Assembly: GCF_000204055.1 (NCBI RefSeq)
Contig: NW_006768805.1
Location: 710,751 to 723,800 of the forward strand
Direction: 5' to 3'
Origin: Melampsora larici-populina 98AG31
Taxonomy: Eukaryota > Basidiomycota > Pucciniomycetes > Pucciniales > Melampsoraceae
DNA length: 13,050 nucleotides
Below, in pieces: positions 1-8,452 of the stretch. The position numbers and the translations under genes were made by a program. How positions within the stretch are numbered: the first letter of the stretch is position 1; every line of letters begins with the position of its first letter. A model generated the notes under the pieces. The model had not been told where the DNA came from. It worked only from the letters and a program-made list of their open reading frames with translations, and did not search any database.

Positions 1-2064
1 TCCATTTGCGATAACGATACATGGAGCTAGTGAACTTCCATTCACCACCAAAGTGGGCTATCCATTTTTGCTTTGGTCTGCCAGTCAAGGCATCCTTATA
101 CCATGCAAGGAGGGTAGAAACCAGGACTGTCGTTCCAGGCCAACCACCTTGAAGCTCGGTTGTTGATGAACTAATTGTTGGTGTACAGAGTAGAGTATCC
201 GTCAGTCAGTGAGTGCAGGTGTAAGTAGATATTGCAAAGGATCTTACTTTGTTTCAATCTCATCTTCCCGTGTTTCAATATCCCCAACAGATGGTTGCAC
301 GGGTCCAGATAAAAGGTCACTGGGACTTGGGAGTTCTGCCGAGTCATTGGGTGACTGGGTCAAATCAATGTGCGGAGTGGCTGGGGTAGGTGATGGAGAT
401 GGAGATGTTTGGGATGATGACGAAGGGAAATCCTTCCCTTGTGTGTCCATTTGAAAGCCTGTTGCATTGGCGACTGATAGTGAGCAATCAGTTTGTTGTG
501 CTGGTATGGATTTTTGAGATATAAGCGGAGTTGTTGGTGAAGAGGGAGTTTCGCAGATTGCTGGGAGATCTGATGTTGATAAAAAGGCGGAAGTTGGGGG
601 GGTCTTTGCAAAGATGGCGGCTACGGAGTGGTGTGTAGCTGTTCGGGGGATTACAACCGTCTGGAGACGCGCCACGATCTTGCGTTGGTCGGCTCGGAAG
701 CGGTGTGGATATTGGACCAGTGTGTCACACTACAGAAATAAAGAATCTCACCATATCAGTATCAGCAAAGGACACATGAAAGACGAGCCTGAATGGAGCT
801 TACCCATCCCCCATTTTTTTCATCCCAAAAGCTCAGCGCACGATTCCACTGTGGAACTGCTTCCATCACTGCCTGCATCAAAAGCTCGCATTGGTCAAAA
901 CATGCTTGAGGCCACTGTGGAAATACTGCAGTGTAAGCTTTTGGTTCAACAGCCTGTAGTCGGGGAAGTGATTGCAAGGTATGGAAAAAAACATCAAAAA
1001 GATATGGAAATAGACATCAAACAAGGTCATAAGACAAAGCATAATAAATTAGACACATACATTGAGCCATAAGTATATGGTGGCCATTTTGCTTAAGTCG
1101 AAGCGGTTCGAATGCTGGTGTGCAGATTTTTCTCGTTCAATTCGATTTTGATGAATCAGGGCCATACTTTGAGATGATACCAGGCGCCCAATGGAATTTG
1201 ATGATTGGGCCCACTGGTGAGGGGTGGAGCTCGCTGCTGAGGCTCTTGATTGTGCTGCCGATTGAGAGTTGGCCGTAGCAGCTTTGGCAATTGGCTGAGC
1301 TTGATGGCCAAAGAGTTCCAGTTGCTGAGGCGGAATCACAGATTTGCGTGGGTGTTTGGTACATAAAGCTGAGCCGAATTCAGTGCAACACTTGAGATCA
1401 AGGAAAAAATCAGTTGCTGAATTAAAAAAGGTAGGAGACGCAATCTTACCCCACGACAATACTGAGATGGACACCCTTTGTTTCCGGCGTCCTTATGGTT
1501 TTGAGACAATGAACCCTCATTGACTCGTTTGCAAACAACGTGTGGTTTTTGGACAGGGCGAGGATATGGATGATGTCGTCCAGTAGAGCAGTTCGCAGCC
1601 GCGGGAACGTCATCAAGGATTTCGCCTTGTGTTGATACTCTAGGTCCCCAATCACCGGGTTTGGAGACAATTGGTCGAGGAGTTCCGAGGTTGATCATGG
1701 CAAGTTCATGGTTGAGTTGATCACATCTCCAGGTCTTCCAATTGTGTTCGTTTTGAGGGGTAGGGCACTGCGGGTTGGAGGAAATTTTTCAGCTTTTGGT
1801 TAGGTTTCAAGTAAAATTCTTGCTACTTACACCGATGAGCCAAGAATCAACTTTTGCTTTCTTGTATTCCATTGGACCATACATACAGGACATCTCAGGC
1901 ATACTGGTCCATTCAGGTATGGTATTGGTAGCGCTATGACGTGAGGGTTGACCTTGACATATTATTCTGATTTTATTGGAGCGACGACCATCCTCACTGA
2001 GTTGAGGGAAGAAAAGTTTGCTGAGATTTGTATGTGGTGATGGTGTGAGAGCAGAGTCTGGCAT
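1..2064 (-). CDS. Spliced Cys-rich rust-lineage protein, unknown function (3' end beyond window)
   Basis: Six exons, in transcript order: 2064-1831, 1767-1450, 1390-1061, 953-804, 729-248 and 170-1. Introns of 63, 59, 107, 74 and 77 bp start GTAAGT, GTAAGA, GTATGT, GTAAGC, GTAAGA and end CAG, AAG, CAG, TAG, TAG. All phases join and 561 residues are visible before the edge. The ATG at 2064 opens the first exon. Exon 2 starts CPTP (C79), has KTWRC (C93) and a GDWGPRVST stretch, and ends CPSQYCRG. Exon 3 continues CCTEFG...CTKHP, so a candidate zinc cluster (C177, C182, C185, C186, C194, H197) spans the splice junction. Exon 5 is low-complexity Ser/Pro/Thr-rich. Exon 6 carries a Trp-rich block (WPG, LLAWYKDA, KQKWIAHFGGEWKF, YRYRKW). 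I recall this architecture as a multi-copy rust family, not checked by search. The Cys cluster suggests metal binding; any DNA- or protein-binding role is inference. Confidence 0.8.
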
Positions 2065-2359
2065 TATGAATCTGGAGGCTATACAAAAATATTTGTTGTG
2101 TGGATTTTTTTTTCATGAAACACAGAGGGTATGCTGGATTGGGATAGGAGCGAGCTTAGGGTCATGCAGGTGTACAGCGTGTGACATGGCTGATGATCTT
2201 ACAGTACAGACCACGGGCTGTATGGTTTTGGTAGTTTTTGACTTGAATCCAATTTATTCTTGGTTTGGTTTAGGTAGATGTATTTCACTTAAGGGGGTGT
2301 AGGTGTATTTATCACAGTTTTATCAATGTATCAGATATTTATCATTATCAGATTATCAG
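2065..2359. other. Intergenic region upstream of the minus-strand gene
   Basis: No convincing coding sequence on either strand. It should contain the promoter and 5' leader of the minus-strand Cys-rich gene. On that strand the last 70 bp before the ATG are A/T-rich, with poly-A and poly-T tracts, but no clear TATA box at a standard distance could be fixed. The short plus-strand open frames here look like chance. Confidence 0.4.
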
Positions 2360-2376
2360 AACCATCCCCGGAATCT

Positions 2377-2463
2377 CCGGTGCTCCCTACCGTCGGTACG
2401 GTGCCTCGGGCTAGGTATCTCAGCCCCCCGGCACCGTACCGACTCCGACGGAACGGGAGCCGG
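2377..2463. repeat. Long inverted repeat (three-part hairpin)
   Basis: A perfect 14-bp arm GTCGGTACGGTGCC at 2392-2405 pairs with 2430-2443. An inner stem GGGCT (2408-2412) pairs with AGCCC (2422-2426). An outer stem CCGG-CTCCC (2377-2387, two-base bulge) pairs with GGGAGCCGG (2455-2463). As RNA or a cruciform this would be a stable stem. Confidence 0.8.
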
Positions 2464-2860
2464 GCCAGAGTATGAGGATCCCCAATTTTTATCGGGGAAC
2501 CGAGCTATAGCAGAGAGCTGTAGAATCGAGGGCAGATAGGGAGAAATGAAAGGTGAGGAAGGCCTTGTAACAACTCATAAATCAGTATAAGGAGTCAAAT
2601 ACAATGAGATACCTGTACGAAACAGTAGAATATCAGCCGGAACTTGCTCGTGAAGCAGATTTATGATTTTTTTTGATCTAGCAAGCTCTACCGACTAACA
2701 CTCGACGGGGAACCGACAGGTAACCAATATTTCGGTAGGCCCCCGATTTTCGGTGGCGGGGGACGGTCTGCAGACGTACATGAAGATCCCCGACGGGGAG
2801 GGGTCGGCTCGGAAGCCGGGACGCATTTCCAAAAAGTGCTCGGGGTGGATTTTTGCCGGT

Positions 2861-2882
2861 CCCCGCTCCCGAGCGAGCGGGG
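2861..2882. repeat. Short GC hairpin at the right end of the GC-rich island
   Basis: CCCCGCTC at 2861-2868 is perfectly complementary to GAGCGGGG at 2875-2882 with a six-base loop. It lies where the sequence changes back to AT-rich, so it may mark the right end of the foldback unit. Confidence 0.7.
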
Positions 2883-2890
2883 CTCATGCT

Positions 2891-3530
2891 GACATGTTTG
2901 GGATGTGGAGGAATGAATCTCAGTTGGACAAAAATCTCCCTCTCAGATGATACTGATGTACCATGAATGAACAGCATGATTAATATCCCATTTCATAAGT
3001 TATTTCTCCATTAACCTTGAAAGGAACAAACAGAAAGTCACATTCAACAAGTGTTTACACAAGTTGCTCATATGCAAGTTGAGTTGTGCACAAGGGACAT
3101 AGCTTGCATTCATCCAAAAATCAATTTTGTCTCACTTCCCTTTACTCTGAGGAGTATTCACCCACATTGAAACAAATTTTGTACATTGAAATAGCTGATC
3201 TAGGTACAAGAATCATGTCAAGATTATTTGCCTTTTCCAATGTTCCAGAAACAAAATTGAAGTCCCCAAAAATTCTCCAAAACCAGCTTTCCAATGTTAG
3301 GGATGTGGGGGAATTAATTTCCAAAACTATCAAAAACCTGGCTTTTAGGTTAGGGATGAAACAGGAATTAAGGGCCTCAAAAAACAAAAAAAGAGGTATG
3401 AATTAGGAGGTTTTGACCAATTTTCCATCCCTATCATTTATAAGACTTATCCAGGGTCCTGTCTCTCCGCTAACTGGAAGAATACAAAAAAGAATAAACC
3501 CGTCAATTGAGTTTTGTCTCTGGTTTTACC
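2891..3530. other. AT-rich stretch without a recognisable gene
   Basis: Open frames on both strands at about 3086-3406 overlap each other and are Lys/Asn/Leu-rich with no motif. There is a faint internal direct repeat (about 3280-3310 against 3335-3365, sharing TTAGGGATG). I see no gene, RNA gene or element end. Confidence 0.4.
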
Positions 3531-3876
3531 TGCTACAGAGACAACTTTCTCCAAAAAAAATTGTCAACCTTTCTTGAAACGGCTGTATATTACAAGCCAG
3601 AGCTTCCAGTGGCAGTAGCTACTGAGAAGAATGCTCCATATTCCTGGACCTATATTGCCCTCTTTGGTGCCCCAGATGTTGTCCATGTCTTCAAGCCCTA
3701 TGGTTCAAACTTTGCATTAGTTCAAGAAGGATGTTATTCAATACCCAGATTCATAATGGAAATGTTACAAAAATTGACATTGACAAGCTCATTGAAAGGT
3801 ACAATGAAGAAAGAAAAATAATCACCTTTGATCATGAATATGATAAGTGGTCGACCTGTTGTTTTCTTCCTTTTCT
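3531..3876 (+). pseudogene. Frameshifted remnant of an unrecognised protein-coding gene
   Basis: One frame from about 3531 to 3755 reads a protein-like stretch with AVYYKPELPVAVATEKNAPY and ALFGAPDVVHVFKPYG, then loses sense near IPRF. A second frame carries on at about 3757-3876 with HNGNVTKIDIDKLIERYNEE and FDHEYDKW, and stops soon after. The balanced composition and smooth hand-over suggest one ancestral exon broken by an indel near 3745-3757. The segment is preceded by a possible acceptor (CTACAG, ending 3540). I do not recognise the family; a decayed transposon or rust-specific gene are both possible. Confidence 0.35.
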
Positions 3877-4300
3877 TCCTCTATAACTTATCTATTGATT
3901 ACACACTTTATCAAATCACTTTCTTTATCAAGTTGTGCTCTTTCTCACATTTTCTATCACCACCAGCATAAAGCAATCTTCCCACAGAAAAAGCTAATCA
4001 ATCTCATTCCTAATCAACTTCACTTGGTCCATTAAATTCTAATCAAAACTTCACTCAATTCATTACTTTCCAATCAACCCTAATTAACTTCACTCAATTC
4101 ATTGTTTTCTAATCAATCCTGACCACCTTCACTCAAATCATTGATTTGTTAATTCTGTTATCCACCTTTCTCAAATCTTTACTATCTCAATATCCAATCA
4201 TTGATGCTTCAACATCTAGTTTGAATCCTTGTTATGTTGACACTCTCTATCTCAACCGTCACTTGGATTTTTGTGCACCTCACCGGATCAACAGTGGAGA
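3847..4300. repeat. Pyrimidine-rich segment, possible LTR end of a retrotransposon
   Basis: The plus strand is rich in C, T and A over some 400 bp, as in the R-U5 part of fungal LTRs. It ends near a sequence (ATCAACAGTGGAGAGC, about 4288-4303) that loosely resembles the junction and primer-binding region after a Ty3-like LTR. No second LTR, reverse transcriptase or integrase was found, so this is a weak call. A decayed leader or simple AT-rich spacer is equally possible. Confidence 0.2.
4034..4143. repeat. Degenerate ~38-bp tandem repeat
   Basis: Three units follow each other at 4034-4066 (shortened), 4067-4104 and 4105-4143. Each carries a TNCNAATCAA start and a CTTCACTCAA(T/A)TCATT end. 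The sequence just before (3995-4033) may be a further, more diverged unit with AATCAACTTCACTTGGTCCATT. Confidence 0.6.
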
Positions 4301-4671
4301 GCAACACAAGACTTGGGCCAGGACCCCGGATAGCTCCTATAAAGCATACTGACAAAAAAAAGACCAAAAATTCAGTCCTTCATACCTGAATTTGAGGGTT
4401 TGGAGGGCCAAGAATACCTCTTTCGTCGGTAACATTTCAAATGAAAACTACCAAAATTTGCCAAAAAAAATCCTCGCAAGTCCTTAACACTCAAAAATAG
4501 CCTAGGAAGGCCTAGAAAACCTACAAAATTTCCCATTCATTCCTCCGATGTCGCTATGATCCAATGCCAATGTGGTCAAAACATACTTATTTTGTCGCTT
4601 ACATTGCCAAAATTTCAAACCAAAAAGATACCTTTTTGGTCGGTACCTTTAATAGAAGCTATCTGGGGTCC
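4301..4671. other. Non-coding AT-rich sequence
   Basis: No gene is supported. Two similar patches, AGAATACCTCTTTCGTCGGTAA (about 4410) and AGATACCTTTTTGGTCGGTA (about 4628), suggest an old dispersed duplication. Open frames over this part are short and patternless. Confidence 0.35.
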
Positions 4672-5065
4672 TCTTGGGCCCCATTTCAGCTCATGGTCTA
4701 ATTTCCAGCAAAGCAAGCAACTTGAAATCTTCAACTGTTGCAAAGACTTCAAAGACTAATAAAAAGTCAGCCCCGTCCAGCCCCAGAAGTAATACAAAAA
4801 AGGCAGCAAAGAAGAATCAAGTTTCAAAGGCTGCAAATTAACAGGTCAGAATTGCTTTATACTGTACTTACTTGACCAATCACCATAGATGACTACTTGG
4901 ATGATTTTTCCCCAGGTTCCTACTGTGGTCAATGTGGACCAGGATACAACTTCTGATGATGAGGCTGATAGTACTCAATCAGGCAACAAAGGTGGTTTCA
5001 TAATGTGGTGGGCAAGGTTTTTGAACTTTCCAAAGGCACACCTAAAGCGGGGGCACTGAGGTGTT
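4672..5065 (+). pseudogene. Broken Lys/Ser-rich N-terminal fragment, possibly of a transposase
   Basis: A frame ending at about 4841 gives a Ser/Lys/Ala-rich, basic stretch (KTSKTNKKSAPSSPRSNTKK, then AAKKNQVSKAAN) that stops at TAA. A possible intron follows (GTCAGA donor after CAG, about 4845; CCCCAG acceptor, about 4916). The next piece reads VPTVVNVDQDTTSDDEAD. After a one-base shift near 5000 it reads VVGKVFELSKGTPKAGALRC to about 5065. A basic then acidic leader followed by such a segment fits the N terminus of a rust transposase, perhaps hAT-like. The stop and frameshift make it non-functional. Family assignment is inference. Confidence 0.35.
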
Positions 5066-5068
5066 AAA

Positions 5069-5347
5069 TTCCAACCAAAACCAAAATCAAAGTAAAAAAC
5101 ACTGAACAACGTTGAAAATGATGTGTTTTATATTTCATATTACTGTGGTAAATCAAAGGAGGCATTTCATCAACATTCATTAAGAAAAATCATTGAAAAG
5201 GTCCTCCTTGTCCCAATACTTGTTCTAAGACTCCTATTTCAGTACAATAGTATTAGGTTGTTCTACTTCAACTCAAATGTCAAATAATTTTACATTAAAA
5301 AGAGTATCTATATAACCAATCTCATTATCATCCTCTCATTCTTCTTC
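5069..5347. other. AT-rich spacer
   Basis: Nothing beyond A/T-rich sequence with stops in all frames. No repeat or RNA gene was seen. Confidence 0.4.
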
Positions 5348-5563
5348 TTAATCCACTTCATCTTTGCCACAAATTCTATTTTCAAACTCTTGAACTTGGT
5401 CAAGATCTTCAAACTGAGGATTTAAATATTGTGATTCATCAGTAGAATCAGTTTGATTGGTATTGGTGATTGGTTTGGGCACACAATTTGGTTGCTTGAA
5501 TTCAAGGTCCATCTCAATTTGAAACATCATCTTCAGTGTTGAGATATGCATTTGATGGTGCAA
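5348..5563 (-). pseudogene. Short minus-strand coding fragment, family unknown
   Basis: A 71-codon frame on the minus strand reads a hydrophilic, Asn/Thr/Asp-rich protein with NTNQTDSTDESQYLNPQFED and QEFENRICG, ending in a TGA/TAA-rich region. Its composition is that of a real acidic tail or linker, and the opposite strand is full of stops here. It has no visible upstream exon, so it is most likely the leftover end of a mobile-element gene inserted opposite to the neighbouring plus-strand fossils. Function not recognised. Confidence 0.3.
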
Positions 5564-6190
5564 CTTGGTCTTCTAAGAACCCATCTGCGTAAAGAGGCTC
5601 TTAACACCACCAGCATGGGGTGGGCAGGCCAACCCCAAAATGAACCCCAGAAGGTCTACCCCTGGGGCAGCCCAGCTGTGCCCTGCCCAACCTGTGAAGA
5701 TGTTAAGTTCTGTCTGTCCCATTTTGGAGAACCAATGCATAAGAATGATGAGGTGAGTACATTTCTTATTAGTATCACTCTTTGCCCTTTTGGTATTGAT
5801 GTCAATTGAAAAAACTTCAGACTGGTTCCTTCAAGCTTCTGTAGCCTTGTCTTTGGTGCAACCAATGGTTTACTTGGGGTTGCTGGACAAATTCCAATCT
5901 ATATGACCATTGAAATGTCAAGCCAGGTCTCTGTCTGTTATGTATTTGAGAAGGCCATCAAGGCAGGCTTGACACTGCCACCTATGCACCAGTAATTGCA
6001 GAAAGCCACAATTTACAAGACAGTTGAAGGACAGATGATGCAAGCATTCATCAAGAAAACAGCCTCCACAGTCAAAGTCCTCAAAGTACTCCTTGTAATC
6101 TGGATTGTTTGGCACACTATATACATGGGGGTGCTTTTCAGACTTCACGCTTTCACTTGCTTTCAAGCTTTCTAACCCAGGATTCAATAT
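5564..6190. other. Decayed sequence with open frames on both strands
   Basis: On the plus strand 5620-5754 reads a Pro/Cys-containing stretch (CPTCEDVKFCLSHFGEP) up to a GTGAGT donor at 5755, with a TTCAG acceptor at 5820. No continuation frame stays open. On the minus strand 5918-6187 is open with a Cys-rich run (DFDCGGCFLDECLHH). I cannot decide which strand was coding. It may be the middle of the same fossil transposase as its right neighbour. GGTGGGCAGG (about 5618) and CCCTGCCCAACC (about 5681) could pair. Confidence 0.3.
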
Positions 6191-6502
6191 GTGATCACCT
6201 ACCTGGGCTACTCAGACAGCAAAGAAACTTTACAAGTTGACACAATTGATCAGTGGTGTTGTGTAGGGTTACAGTCAGTTATTTCTGCCGGTATGTCTTC
6301 AAAATCTAAAATAACATTTTTTTCTTCATTTCAGAACAATTCAAGCCACATCTGGCTTGTCCACAATGTGTGGACCACCAAAAGTAACCACTATGTAGTG
6401 CTCATCACCGTAAGGTCTGTCTCTGACCTTCACTGGAAAGTCCGTAAACTAATTGTCTGGCACAACTTCTCTCAAGAACATAAACTGGGAACTTTGGTTT
6501 AG
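6191..6502 (+). pseudogene. hAT-family transposase fragment (fossil)
   Basis: The frame reads YLGYSDSKETLQVDTIDQ, then after about 50 bp SHIWLVHNVWTTKSNHYVVL and a downstream LHWKVRKLIVWHNFSQEHK. The segment W/L-V-H-(D/N)-V-W-T-T-K-(G/S)-N-x-x is the typical signature around the first catalytic Asp of hAT transposases. Here the usual Asp before VWTT is Asn. A likely intron (GTATGT at 6291, TTTCAG near 6334) lies between the two blocks, but its removal breaks the frame, and the ORF ends in TAG. Hence an inactive fragment; the BED finger and C-terminal dimerisation domain are not seen. Confidence 0.45.
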
Positions 6503-6510
6503 ATTACGAG

Positions 6511-6769
6511 CTAGCTCCAAACAGTCCCATGAGTAGTCCTCAGAGAAGTCAGTAAAAGGAAACAACAATTGAAAAGGATAGAGATCCTAAAAGATATAAT
6601 GAAATGTGACTTGATCTCACCTAGCTCCAAACAGTCCCATGAGTGGTCCTCATGGAAGTCAGTAAAAGGAAACAACAATTGAAAAGGATAGAGATCCTAA
6701 AAGATGTAATGAAATGTGACTTGAGCTCACCTAGCTCTAAACAGTCCCATGAGTGGTCCTCAGAGAAGT
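6511..6769. repeat. 110-bp tandem repeat, 2.35 copies
   Basis: Units at 6511-6620 and 6621-6730 differ at about five positions, and a third partial unit covers 6731-6769. Each begins CTAGCTC(C/T)AAACAGTCCCAT and ends TCAC. The high identity points to a recent local duplication, much younger than the surrounding fossils. Confidence 0.93.
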
Positions 6770-7569
6770 AGGGACTATCCAAAGCCGGTGTTGGAAGAGA
6801 AATGTATAGTCTAATCTATCTAACCCCATATGAATAACCCATAACCTCCGGTCTACTTGTGTAACCCTGAAAATAATTGCCTGCTATCTCAATCAAAAAT
6901 TTTGCTACCAACAGATTCCATTAACCCTAAAGATGGTAACTTGAAATTATTATGGTGAACTGATAGCATGTCCTGTTGCAAGATACCTAATTTCTCATAA
7001 TTTACACACAAAGATCCTTACTAGAATAGGAACAATCAAAGAGAACTACACAGCTGATGGATCTTCCTTATCTCACTTCTTGCTGATACTCAAGTTCTTG
7101 GCCAGACGATTGATAGAGATTCATGATAGGTACCAAGTGTATGGAGGTGAACTTTTCCTTGGGTGCCCTTGTCCTGGTAGAATATCATTGAATCACAAAG
7201 TCACTCACTGAAGCTCACACCAAAACACCTGATCAACCTCTCAAGGATATGGTTGATATGATGGAAGATTTTAAAAGACCCACATGTGATGATGTACAAG
7301 AAAAATCCCAAAAAAACCATTCAACAAAGAGAAAATTGTCCTTCACTTTTCATATTTTTTCAGATTTTTCTTGTCACTTTTGGAGACTAAAACAAAGTCC
7401 TACATTTTTATGTAATATATGTCAGGAAAGGCTTGAAAATTATCAAACTGAGTGCTTGGATTTTTCTCCATGATCAGCCAAAACCTTTCAACATAAAGAA
7501 CATAGCACAATTTGACTTGACTGAATTTTTCAGATTTTTTGGACCAATATCAAGCATGCCATTTCAATT
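6770..7569. other. Long non-coding stretch
   Basis: A plus-strand frame at about 7020-7209 (DGSSLSHFLLILKFLARRLI...) and a minus-strand frame over the same bases are both open for ~60 codons, but neither shows a known motif. Another open frame at 7249-7473 is Lys/Phe-rich and patternless. I see no gene that can be supported, and no RNA gene. Confidence 0.35.
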
Positions 7570-7898
7570 ACTAGCAACGCTGAGACAGCTACGCTACAAC
7601 ACGCTACAATGCATTTTGTATGTAGCGTAACTGTATGCAGTTAACACAGATCTGACCTTTATGATAGTGTAACTTGTCAAGTTACGCTACGCTATGAGCT
7701 ACTGTAGCTGAGTTTTGTGCCTCTACACTACGCTACAGTGCGATTTGGTTAGCTGAAGATTTTCTGGGACTCTGTGTAGGGTAGCTGGGATTCATTCATG
7801 CTGATTCCTGCGAGCTGTAGCTTTGCGGCATATTTCTAGCTACGCTATCTTGCGCTATCAGCTACGGGTAGATTAGCTGTCTCAGTGTTGTTACTAGT
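7570..7898. mobile_element. MITE-like TIR element rich in GCTACGCTA
   Basis: The ends are inverted copies: ACTAGCAAC-GCTGAGACAGCTA (from 7570) against the complement of TAGCTGTCTCAGTGTTGTTACTAGT (7874-7898). The core CTGAGACAGCTA (7580-7591 and 7874-7885) is perfect over 12 bp. Inside are at least six GCTACGCTA/TAGCGTA-type motifs in both orientations, including a perfect 10-bp pair (7622-7631, 7681-7690). There is no ORF. Size, TIRs and self-complementarity fit a non-autonomous DNA element. A clear target-site duplication was not found, so the exact ends are uncertain. Confidence 0.65.
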
Positions 7899-8245
7899 TT
7901 TGATCATTTTTCACTATGGAAAAATTCATTCTCCTTGTAGTTCTAGCACTCAAGGCACAAGGCTTCAGTGTCACAAAGGACTTGCATCTTGAAATGATCC
8001 TTTCTTCTCACAACCATTTATGTACTTGTCAAGAAGCTTCTCTGAAAACCAGGTATTTCTTCACCACTATCGTTAGCATCTCACCTATACAAACAGTAGG
8101 AAAACTGCATTTCCTGACTGTACATAGATCCTATTTCCTTCATCTCAAACTCACTCGAATCCTTCTTACATATCACTCAATTTACATACATATGTACCGG
8201 CCTTTCTGAAAACTCCAAGTCCGTAGGTGATAACCTCAGGTACGC
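7899..8245. other. 5' flank of the KDZ gene
   Basis: Contains a 97-codon open frame from an ATG at 7916 with a hydrophobic start, judged not convincing as a gene. The last 70 bp before 8245 become more C-rich. The KDZ promoter and the left end of its transposon probably lie here or further left, but no TATA box or terminal inverted repeat could be assigned. Confidence 0.35.
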
Positions 8246-8452
8246 ATGGCTGATCTTGAGACAACCAAACTCCACCGCACCGTCAGCCGCGGTGCAGCCG
8301 CAGATCACACCGCCTTGAACACTTCAAATCACCAAGTTCCACAAGGTCGAATTTGTTCTCACTTCACTATCTTCAATAACAACAACCCTTCACCTTCAAC
8401 CATTCCCGGTGCTCAATATGGGAGGTCGCAGCGGCAGGAAACTTGGAGGTAA
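8246..8452 (+). other. Upstream ORF overlapping the KDZ start codon
   Basis: An ATG at 8246 opens a 68-codon frame (MADLETTKLHRTVSRGAAAD...) that runs past the KDZ ATG in another frame and stops at 8452. Its base composition is close to the KDZ exons. It may be an inhibitory uORF, simply 5' leader of the transposase mRNA, or an older N-terminal exon. No protein family is recognised. Confidence 0.3.

Larger units (their letters stand above)
2360..2890. repeat. GC-rich foldback island, possible non-autonomous element
   Basis: Two GC-rich ends (about 2365-2470 and 2700-2885) enclose an AT-rich centre in otherwise AT-rich DNA. The left end is one long imperfect hairpin and the right end holds short hairpins, including TCCCC/GGGGA at 2787-2799. 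The 11-mer CGGGGAACCGA occurs in both halves, at 2493-2503 and 2706-2716. Open frames crossing it are GC-driven and show no recognisable protein. A MITE or foldback element is the best guess; no target-site duplication was found. Confidence 0.45.

Noticed and set aside
1137..1364. Alternative minus-strand frame over exon 3 of the Cys-rich gene
   Set aside because: The chosen frame joins both neighbours in phase and completes the CPSQYC-CC-C-H cluster. The alternative cannot be joined.
2678..2977. 99-codon minus-strand ORF rich in Arg and Pro
   Set aside because: It follows the GC-rich hairpin sequence. Composition explains the open frame and no domain is visible.
7916..8209. 97-codon ORF with a hydrophobic, signal-like start (MEKFILLVVLALKAQ), a possible small secreted effector
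   Set aside because: The hydrophobic stretch is short and interrupted by Lys, the rest is low-information His/Leu/Thr sequence, and no promoter, introns or cysteine pattern support it.
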